Source: Ptychodera flava (taxonomy: Eukaryota > Hemichordata > Enteropneusta > Ptychoderidae). From it: 64,000 nt of DNA. Below are positions 12,601 through 24,600 of this stretch, in pieces (the stretch's first letter is position 1; every line of letters begins with the position of its first letter). Both the position numbers and the translations under genes were made by a program. The notes under the pieces were generated by a model. It did not search any database, was not told the DNA's origin, and saw nothing but the letters and a program-made list of their open reading frames with translations. Location of the stretch: assembly GCF_041260155.1 (NCBI RefSeq), contig NC_091935.1, positions 3,018,001 to 3,082,000 of the forward strand, given 5' to 3'.

Positions 12601-15600
12601 TAAGGTTATTGTAAGATAATTAAATCAGTGATAGTATGATATTATAACAATGACAAAAATTGAATGCATGTGCTGTTATAATAATAAATATGCGTGAATA
12701 TTAATTAAGCACTCATCAAACTCCTGAAATAATAGCTATAGCCAATTATTTAGGTATGCAGCCAAAAGAAGGCATAAAATTCATGTGTTATGAGAGTGAA
12801 GAAGAAGTCACCAATATCCGAAATCCGGTTTTTAACCTCTAGAATGTGGAATATGATCATTCATTAGGCAAAAGAAGGGAAGCCGATCCAGAACCGTATG
12901 GTAAAAGAAGTAAGCGAGTATATGGGTCTAAAACAGGTTGGAAAAATTACTTTGAAAATGATTGATACACATGTTCGTCAGAGATTTGAGGTTGATGTAC
13001 GCTTAGCAATAAAGGGGAGCATGAAGAGACCCTTTGGTTTTGGAGCTGTTGAATTGATTTATGTTGGTAGGTAGCTGTCGAGAAGAGAACATTTTGTTAC
13101 AGCAAATGAATAACAAACATATTCATAGATTCACATGCCTATCAAGTTGAAAGTCAACGAACTATGCCAAAGGATAAATGAAATTTCATTTTTATCCTTA
13201 TAATAGATAAATGACACATTAGGCTCGCCTATTGTATCGATAGAGTATGGCTAAACACATTTTAGAATCATATTTGTTGTACAAATCCAATTAAGGCTGC
13301 ATTCACAAACACCTCTGGAGGGGTGATTCCAAAATAGTTCTCAGATTTTTTCAAATACCCCCTATCAAACTCACAATGTGTTCAAGTCCCCTCTTCTGAC
13401 TTGCTATGATTTTGAAGTCAATCTCTAAGGAAGGCAAAATGTGGCCGATATAATACTTCGTCCAAATATATCAAATCATAATACACGGAAGTCTATTGGG
13501 CAAACTATTGACATTTTTTTCCATAAAAAAACACTATATTTCTACATTTATATGTGTATGATAATTCATGTAAATGTACTTTGCTTGAAGTGGCAGGCAA
13601 AAAGTGCATTTGTGTACAAAAATTTTTGATTTGTGGATTTTATCTTTAATGTTGATCGATACATACATGGAAGTCTATTAGAAAACTATGAACGTGTATT
13701 TTCCAATATAAAACTAGCAATATCTGTTCATCTACGGACGTTTAATAACTGATATAAATATAGTTGATTAGCTTGGGGTGTTTACTAGTGCACATGTGTA
13801 CAAGAAATTAAATTTTGGAATTTCACCGAAAATGTTGATCCACTGCACATTGGGGTCTATGACAAACGTTTAAATAATTTTTTCCCAATATAAAATTTGC
13901 AATATTTGTGCATATTGACCCTGAATAATTGACATAATTGTACTCGGAAGAAGGTGGTTACACGTGCATATATGTACAAGAAATTTGATTTTGGAATTTT
14001 GTCGAAAATGTTGAGCCACCATACACTGTACTATATGAGGAAACTGTGAATATTTTTTTTTTCAAAATACAAACTTGCTAAATCTTTGTATTTATAGACT
14101 CTTGATTATGGATATGAATGTACTTGATTAGAAGCAGGTGGTTACAGGTGCATGTGTGTGCAAGAAATTTGACTTTTGAATTTCACCTACTGAAATTTTG
14201 ATTCACTATATATATATGAGGAAACTATGAATAGTTTATTTTGTTTGCAATACAAAACTTGCTAAATCTGTGTATTTATAGACACTTGATTATTGATATT
14301 AATGTACTTGATTGGACTAGGATGGTTACAGGTGTATGTGTGTGCAAGAAATATAATTTTGGAATTTTACCGAAATGTTGATTCATAATATATTGAAGAC
14401 TATGAGGAACTACGAATATCTCAGGAGTTATCATCTCCCAAATTGCTATTCAAAGGTTGTTTGACCTGAAGCTTCTAGCTGTCATCGATGATACTATGCA
14501 CTATTCTAAGTAGTTTGTATTATATCAAAGACCTCAAAAAATGTACAAACAGCAACATGAACATTTGACACCGACCTAGACTCCATGTATTGTCAATGGG
14601 AAAATGTTATCAAATAAGTTATCTCCCAAATTGTTATTGAAAGGTTAAGTTGAAACTTTTAGTCATTATAGAGGACAGTTTTGCACAACAGAGGGGTTGG
14701 ATAAGTAGAAATCATGACAACCTGAATCTCTCGTCCTTGGGTGGCTGCTTTGATCATCAATAAATTATTTAATATACCGTAAAACCTGCGCCCAAAGGGC
14801 AAGCCGAAAATGGAAATGGCAGGAAATGAAAGTGCAAGAAAGTATTCAGAAAGAAATTTTATATTCAATAAGTCCCCCAGCCCTTTGCAATGCCATTTTT
14901 TTCAGACCTTCCCCGGCATGTTGTAATTTTTTTCAAGTCCTCCCCCCTGAAATCTCCCTCTCCCCTCCAGAGGTGTTTGTAAATGCAGCCAAAGTAACTC
15001 AAACACTTATTATGATCACTTTTGTGTTTTAATAACCAATCATACATGCTAAGAAAATCGACATGAAAGTCATGAAAGTGAGCGAAGTACTCGGTCAATG
15101 TCACATTGCCAGTTTACTGGAAACTGTCAACAAAGGTTTTACATCGCTCCGACACCAGATATCGATACGTACAAGATCTTACAGTGGTTGACTTCTTTCA
15201 AGAAACAATCTCATTGAATATTGCACTTAATGCACAAGAAAAGTAATCTGCGTCATATTATGTAAATCTCCTACCTTTATTACGTCAACGCTGATAAAAG
15301 TACTTCTTCTTCAAAGGATGTCCGCTGAACAAATATGGTGGTTCCTGTGAGTATGACTGTATGTGTCAGAATGGAGCAACCTGCCATGCATGGAATGGTG
15401 CTTGCCAGTGTGCTGAAGGCTGGCATGGTTCAGTCTGTGATATACGTAGGTTGTTTGCCTTACATTCTTATATTTCCTGATGGATAGTTATTGCATAGTT
15501 TTAAAGGCTCTCTAAGTTCACATATCTGTAAAGAGGTCACTTACAAGTTGCTAAGACTGCGAAGTATAGATAAATAATCACCCGACAGTTACAAATTAAC

Positions 15601-18600
15601 TACAAGTTCATTTGATGTACGACAAAGATCGTATCTTTTGAATGATATTCAGAACGACATCTTAAAATTATTGACTCATTTATTAGTTCGGAATGTGATT
15701 TTATTGGTCAACAATGATATTTTAATTGATAACATTCGTAAAAGACAATTTAAGTAAAATTTATCACTAAAACTATTTGTTAACCAGTGGTCACTTCTCG
15801 TGTTTTAGCAATGGATCCATCAGTAACATTGATGATTTCGAGTCAGGAAGTATTTTACTATTCGCCTGTGCGACTTATGTGTAATTTCATCAATGTTTCA
15901 CCCGCGGAATTATTTTTTGAACTGAATGAAAGGATATTGACAGAAGAAGAAAAGGCGGTGGTGATTTCTAATTCCATACCAGGGTAAGTTACTATCAACG
16001 TATCAGGTTGCGTACTCGTCGCAAGTGACAACAAATCGGAGGGGGAGTGGGCATTGAACTTCATGAACAATTCATACAGTGTATTCGATTTAGTTTAAAT
16101 TTTGCTAGGTAGAATTAAACTTGGTTGAAGTTGCACAAAACTAATAATAATGCCATTGAAGTCTCTAGAATAAATAGAATGATATAAGTATTATATTTAA
16201 AGATTGTATTAGGCCTTTCTTAGGCCAAAAATTGTTTCTGGTCCTTAAGATATAGCAAAAATGATGCGACGACGCAGTTTTCTTTTTTTTCCTTTTTCTT
16301 AATTTTTTTTTAATTCATAACGATGCTGGTTTGGCACTATTGATGCAACAGTTATTGTCTTTTATCACTGGCTGCATAATATTTCCGTTTTCTTTTTATA
16401 ATTTTAGGACATGCAAACAGGGATATCAAGGATAACTGTACTGTTGATTATGTAACCGCCGCCCCCTCCCCCAAAAAGACATGACCCGCAGGTTAAGAAA
16501 TGACGCGCGCGGTGACCAGAAACGATCTTTTTTATTTGGTCTTAGTAAATAAAGATTTGGACAATACCATTATATTACCTGCGCCTTCAGTAATCAACTG
16601 TCGAATATCGAACAGGTTCGAAAACGCTCAGCCCGAATCTGTTTTAATACTGCATTCAAATGATTGAAACGACATTAAAATTGCGAACCAATTTCTCATG
16701 GCGCCTTGTTCAAACGAGCGAAGTGAACTTTGATCCTGAACTACTCATTTAATAGATCGGAATTTATGTCTTTCCTAATATAGCCTAACTCAGCTCAAGA
16801 TCAAGAACATGTCCAGCGAATTTGAGGGTTCTTACAGATGTAACGTTTCTTCCAAAGACCCAAGTATATATGCTATCTCTAATTCTTTGGAGGTGAACAT
16901 TGAAGGTAAATATAAGGAACTTATGGACGAGTGACATTTGTTTATATTATGTTTACTGCTTTCCATCACTCCTTATTGTGAAAATCATGAAGTACTCTCT
17001 TGGAATTGACTGTGATGTTATCACCTCTAATACTCTGCCTGTGATTATTCAGGATGTCAAGTTGGTATGTGGGGAAACGTCTGTCAACACCGTTGTGACT
17101 GTGTCAATTATATCAACTGCAGCAGATACCACGGGTGTATGTGTGACACTGGATGGTCTGGAGAAAAATGTGATCGAGGTATACATTGGTTTATTACAGT
17201 CAATTTAAAATAGATATTAGAATAACTGCGTGTGCCCTGAAATATTTAGGCTTGCATATGTGCCATTGACTACAGGAGTGTGCAGAACAACCGAATCAGT
17301 CAGAAGAGCAGCAGGAATCATGTGTTACACATACCCATACACCTGACGATAGAGTTTTCCAAGCCCTGTACGTTTCCATAACTCAAGCGCTTAATGTGTT
17401 ATATTGATTGACAGACACACAGGCTCCAATTATCCAGTGTCCCTTAAACATTACGAAGTTTGTGAGAGATCCCTCGACCAAAGTGAACATCAGTTGGCCG
17501 AATGTTAGAAGCACAGATAACGCAGGTCCGCCGGCGGTCAGCGCCAATTTTCGGTCCGGTGATCTATTCGAAATTGGGACGACAATTGTTATTTATAAAG
17601 CTGTAGACAATAGTAATAACTCTGCATCCTGCATATTTGCTGTTACGATAAATGGTAAGTTTTTTTCCTACAAACTACCGTCTTTATTACTCTTTTAAAA
17701 TGTACATTGGACATTATTACCAAGGTGAAGACCAATGCAGAATTAAGTCGTGACTTTGAAAATGTCAAGAATGCACATGTTCACCAGCCTATCCACATTT
17801 ATTCATACATGTAATATACTATTGCACATGTTACCAAGTACTTTTTAACAAAATACTCATAAAATAAGGTTAATAATTAATTTGAAGGAATATCCTTTTC
17901 ACAGGAATACAATAACCTGCTTTAAATATTTTATAAAGGCATTTAAAACCTGTTGAATGACAGAACTCGAATGTAAAGTTCGCCTCAAAATTGTAAGGAT
18001 ATGCAATGAAATTAAATTGGCATGAATTGTGGGAAGGAACCGTAACCCACGTCATAACAGGAACGCCCTCATTAATTCAACTAATCCATTAGCTTAATTG
18101 AAAGAGTATCTAAAATGTATCCAGCGGATGTAGGTATGAGAGTATACGTCGATTTTCATTCATCGATTTCATTTTACAGCATGTATGTATTTCATGTTTA
18201 CTGCATGTATGTATTTTATGTTTACAGCATGTATGTATGTATGTATGTATGTATGTATGTATGTATGTATGTATGTATGTATGTATGTATGTATGTATGT
18301 ATGTATGTATGTATGTATGTATGTATGTATGTATGTATGTATGTGTAACCTGCGAAATACTAGTGCACACCATTTCAAATGCAATTAACATAGGAGTTTA
18401 TAGCATAGCCCCTGCTACCAATATTCTTTTATTTTTCTACTCAGACTTAAAAAGGCATATTAATGAAGAGTTATAAATATCTGACGATACCTAGCAGTGT
18501 GCATGACAATTGATAAATTTAATATTCTGAATTATGTGTGAAATGTAGGCATTACGCCTTATTTATTTTTGTGTTGACATAATTATGCATATTTACCATC

Positions 18601-21600
18601 AATTTTTTTTTACTCAGGGAAGAATCTGCTACTACATGAGTGTAACCATCTTATCAAAGTGCAATGACAAATGTGACTGACAAAAATCTTGCCATTCTCC
18701 ATACATATATTCTTGATTTGGCTTTAGGTCCAGCATATCTGAACGACAAAGTGACAATATCTTTGATTGGTTTGCTAACAATTATCGTTATTGCAATTGT
18801 CACATTGGTTCTTGTCATTTTATTCAAGAAGAGGAAGAGACATAACTACATGCCTTTGCGTGAACCGAGGCTGTCTCTCTGTATACCGGTAAGTCGTGTC
18901 TCAGTTTTGCAAAAGATTGGATATTGTTCCTGTTCTTTCTCTTTCTTTCTTTACCTACTCAAAAAAGTGTGTTTAAACACCTGCTACAGTTGATTGTACT
19001 TTATCTACAATTTAGCTGTTTTTACAATTTCTGTGAAAGCTAAAAAAGAAACTGTTGTTTTTATTTAGTTTCAGCTCGAGAAATCCTCTTCACTCTTCGA
19101 CTCTCAGCTGAAATTGTAAAAACAGTTACATTGTATATCAAATGTAATCAACTGTTCATTTGTAAGTCCAGACAAAGCTGCTCCATGCTGGTTTACTGTA
19201 ATTATTCAATCAGTTGCGGTTACTTTGAAATGTGTCGTGATACCCAAGCTGATGGTGTGTTTTGTACATTCCATGTATCCGTCTCATATATTGAGTTGTG
19301 GTACCGATGATTAAATGCACTGTACATTGTATTTAGCCTGCTAACACAGCCTCTTTACGCTTTACTCTTTATTTATTTAGTTTAAGAATATTCAAAACAC
19401 GATAATTTCGAGAAAGTTCTAAGAATTCACAACAAAATTATCACGTCACTAAAATTTCATTTTTTTTATTCTATTTTATTTTATTTAGCTAGGTAGACCA
19501 ACGGGCACAAGGCCCATTTACAGGTATCTTGGAAATATATTAAACTTAACATATAAAAAAGAAAACTATACGCAAAAAAACAATAAAATAAAAAGTGACA
19601 TCACAATCATAACTAACAGGTAGTTAAAAACAACAATCAAGGAAACTAGTAAAAACATGCACCCTGCAGCGCATGCCGAAAGGTGAAAGTAGAACTAAAT
19701 AAATCAATATTTGGATGATCTTTTAAAATTCAATTGATAGTATTTAAACATCTTAAAATTTAAGAATATTTCCGGAGATTAATTCTAGAAGCACTGATGC
19801 GGAAATTGTAGCTATTACGTAGCTGTCTGGACGGTACGTTAAAAGGTATTTTGTACGAAATGAACGAGCAATTATAGTGTGACTTGACCAGTTTGAACAC
19901 AAAAGTGCCATCTAAACATTTACGTCACTTTACCAGTGGGGGAAGCTTAAATCTGGTACTGAGAGAATAATACTCTGCTGAAGTATATTGCAGATTTGAT
20001 AAAAAGCATAAAAATTTGATAATCTTTTACTGCACTCGTTCGATTTTATCAATTTGTGTTACTTGCCACGGAGACCATATAACAATGCAGTATTCTAGGT
20101 GGCTTCTCACGTGGCTCACATACAAAGACCTCAGAGCAGAAATATTTGAAAAGTTAGCGCATGTACGCTCAATAAAACCCATCATTCTAAAAGCTTTTCT
20201 GACAATACTATCAACGTGAGTATTAAAACACATGTTCGAGGTAAGAAGAATACCAAGATCTTTAACACTATGAACGCGGGCTAGTGGTCCACCAGCAATA
20301 CTGTAATTGTAGGTGATCCGTTTCTTTTTGTTTGTAAATGTAATGATGCTGCACTTCCCGACGTTATTGTATAGTGTATTGCACCATTTATAAACGTTAT
20401 CAATATCTGCCTGAAGGGAAATACAATCATGTTGTGTGCTAATTGTGCGATAAATTTTAGCGTCGTCAGTATACATTGAGCACAGTGATGATCAATGGCA
20501 ATGAACAATGTCTGGCAAGTCGTTGACATACAGAATGAACAAAAGTGGCCCAATTACTGAACCTTGGGGTACACCTGACGAGACATCACATGGTGATGAC
20601 GTGTGACCATTGATAAATACACGTTGTGTTCTGTGTCGGAGGTACGATGTAAGCCAGGACAAAACACTGCCGGTGAAACCATATCTGCTCAGTTTATGTG
20701 ACAATAAGGAATGTGATACAGTGTCGAACACCTTACTGAAATCAGTATAAATGCTGTCTACCTGTAATTTCTGATCGATAGCATACGGAAATATACGGAA
20801 ACAGCTTGACTTGAGTACACAGTATAGATGTCATCCGTCCAGTATTACTTGACTTTTCTGTTTTATTTTCTTGCCTTTTGTGCTTTATTTTCCAGGATGA
20901 AGTGCCCGTTTTTGATAGGAAAGAAATCGTTGTTGGGAAAATCATTGGGCAAGGGGAATTTTCCATGGTACATTCTGGCACATTAACGGTTGGAAATGAA
21001 AAAAGGAGAGTTGCAGTGAAAATCCTAAAGGGTAAATTTATCCATGCTTCTTTATACGTATTTAACTTTTCTTGTCTGTGCATATTTTCATTTGCGTAAT
21101 CACTGTATTATTGCACGATCATCGGACGTTCGGTTGCATTTCTTACAAGTAATGGTTACCTAAACTTGCGTAAAGAGTATTTAAACCGGGAGGAAAAGAA
21201 TTTACAAAAGTGTAATGTCATGGTTCTTTTAGATAAGTTTTAATTTGCTTTGTATTTGATTGAAATGATCTTGTTTTCATTTGCACCAGATGACATTGAA
21301 TATCAGACTGCCTATCAAAATGAAGTGACTACACTTGCCTTGTTAAGTCAAAGTCCACATATAATCCAATTGATTGGCGTTATTACCAATTGGAAAACAG
21401 GTAAGAAATGGAGATAGATTCGTGTGAAGTCGAATGTTTGACGCCTTTAATAATGGTGCCTTACTTCGGATCATATTGAAGCGAATGGATTCGAATTTTA
21501 AAATGGCGAATTTCGTCGTTACAAACATGCCAGGATGGAGAATTTCACAGTATTTGGAAATATTCTTAACACTTTGTGGCATCCTCAAAAGCTTAGCATA

Positions 21601-24600
21601 CCTTGCTGGAATAAAGCATGTGTTGACCCAGTTTGAAACATATTAAAAGAAACTAACTTTTCATGATATTGGTTGTCAATATCGAAACGTTTATTTTGGC
21701 TCAAGTACTCTTGCTAATCTAATGCCATATCCATGTTTTCCGTCTGTATAGAAACATTTTTACTGGCTGATGTGTTTTCAAATTGGGAATTGCTAGAATA
21801 AGTTTGATTTTTGTGTCTTTAGATTGCATGATTGAAAATCTATGCGTCACTATTTTCAATAATGAAAGCCAGTGCTAACACCGTTGCTATGTGATCAATC
21901 GTAAATGAAGGTAAAAGTACATGTTATCAACATACCAGTTCTGCATTCTTTTCTAATTAAATCCGAAAGATGGCTTGCCATTTGCCAGCTTTACTACCCA
22001 TGCTGACCACCTGAATTAATATTCCGCAAAGCCTGCACAAAGACAATATGATGTAGCAGGCACATGCAGCTCAATTCCCTTTGTGGTGAGATCCGATATG
22101 TTAAAGTTTTGTAATTATTTCAATTTTCAAAACATTCCGAAGGTATAGGGACATTTAGCTACAGCATATGCATGCATAATGATCTGTTGAGCAATGCTAT
22201 ATTAATTCAACACAACGATGGCGTATGCTTTGTTGTTTGATGTCCGTAGCTGTACGTATCACTCAAACAGCCTCAATCATTTTTTTAAAGTCCATACGTT
22301 TAGAATATGTAACATTGTATGCAATAGCACGGAAATTTTTTTATGAAATGTATTCCTACAAAGACTCAGTTTTGCAAAACTTGAACCTACCCAATATGTC
22401 TTCATACTTTTGTGATAAGAAAATAATGTCATGGGGTAGATGATAATTTTCTTCTCTAAGTACCAGGCCGTCGCCAGTTGACATCTTGACTTGCTCCCTG
22501 GATAATGACGTCAAATGCATTTGAATATTTCAATCATTGCTTTCACTGAACGATGCTTGTTTATCGTCGACTTGCAGTTCTGACATAATAGAGAAGGGCT
22601 TAGCGTCTTGAGCATAATTTGAGAAAAAATTTGAAGGAAAATAGTTTTCGAAGAGCAGAGCATACTACGTTAAGATAAATTCAAAGGTTCAAATTGCAAG
22701 CTGACTTTGATACACGTTTTTTCTACAGACAAGAAGGTGATTATAACAGAGCTTATGTGTACCGATATGCACTCAGAGCTCAAGAAATTACAGCAACAAA
22801 ATGATTTCTCTTTGGAGTCAGGAAGACGTCTGATGAAGTTCTGTTGTCACGTTGCCCTGGCATTGCAGCACATGGAAAAAACGAAGGTGAATGACATATG
22901 TGTACAGTCTTTCAGCCTATGGCATTTGCGATATGACAGGTACAGTTGAGGGCGGCGTGCATGAGGTATCAAGAGACATGGCTCCGTTGGTCCTATAAAG
23001 ATTATCGTATCTACTCCTGAGAAATTTTCAAAATTTTCTAACAGCAGTGAACTTATGTTAGAAACACGCTGAAGAACCAACCGTGAATGTGCATATTTGC
23101 ATACGTATGGGACGATGCGCGCTATATAAATGAGGAAGGTTTTTGCCGATATTAAGGTTACGGCATAACTAATTATTATTTAATCATTAACTTGATGTTA
23201 TCATATGCTTTGTGACGAATCTTACTTGTCAATCAGTGATGCAGTTTATCAACTTCAATCAGTCATCTAAACTAAATTGACGAATTTATAGTTCCCTCCA
23301 CAGAATTATTATCAGATTTTGTATCGATGACTTTGTATGATATATGCAGTCCTCCATGTAGAATGATATCCTTTCCTAAGAACGAACACGGAGGAACGTA
23401 AAGAAAGACTGCGGCACAATAAATAATGTGAAACATGTTTGACATTCATCTCACTTCTATCAGGTAGTACATCGCGATATTGCAGCTCGCAATGTTTTGA
23501 TTTCAAACACTAACATTGCCAAGATCGGGGACTTTGGACTTGCAAGAGACATTTACCAGACTGCAATATATCAAAGACCTCCCTCAAAGGTAAGTATGGT
23601 CATTTGTGTTTTGACGTATATTTAGACGGATAAATAGCTATCATAAATTATGCTTTCATTTATTGGTCTACCATGCATACGAAATGATATGTAAGCTTCT
23701 TTGAGGTAAAAACGTATATGGACTTTCATGCTTGTGAGATTCCTTGTCCTATGTTCGAATGATTGATGAACAGTACCATATGGACCCTAGTTTGATCTCG
23801 TCCTAAACATAAACTACGATAATGAGATTACATCAATTACCTATGGTACCTGTCGGAAAGATGGTACCTGTCGGAAAGATGGTACCTGTCGGAAAGATCT
23901 CCAATTTAAAATTTCCTCTGGTTTTGGTACAGAGAAATTGCAGGGTTCCAGTGCGTTGGATGGCTCCTGAATCATTAACAAACAGCGTGTACACATCGTC
24001 TAGTGACATGTAAGTTTTTTACTCCTATAATTACTGAGTGAAATATTCCAAAGACATTGGTGACAGGTAGAATCATAACTTTTGGTGCAAAGCCAAAAAC
24101 GGTGTTTAAATGTTTTGAGATAGGGAATCATTGGACATGAGACATCATTGTATATGAGATATAAAATGTAAGCTTTGTTCAGAGGACTTTTCATATGGCA
24201 CGAACTTATAACTGGCCTAGTTTATAATCGTAACATTTATTTTGTTACTATGTGATTTCTTCAAATTGTCACTTTGCTCCTGTTTCAGATGGGCGTTTGG
24301 AGTATTCTTGTGGGAGACAGCAACACTAGGTAAAATTGTTTTCCTCATTAACATCTCAACATTGAACTAGTAAAATATGCTTTCGTTGGTTTTTAGTATT
24401 CGCTTTGTTTTGTTTTTTAATTTTCAAACTACATCACTTAACCGTCAAATCGGAACGGAGAGACACGGAGTTTGTCTTGTGTTTTGGTACATATCATGAG
24501 AAACAGAAGGCGGAAATGTTCAAGTTGCTCATTAACGGTTATCAATGAACATGAGCTGTCCATGATTTCTCATACCTACACAGGAGGTATGCCATATGAT

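Noticed and set aside
23822-23932. Reading MVPVGK repeats as part of the kinase
   Set aside because: It would lengthen the activation segment far beyond the normal spacing between DFG and APE.
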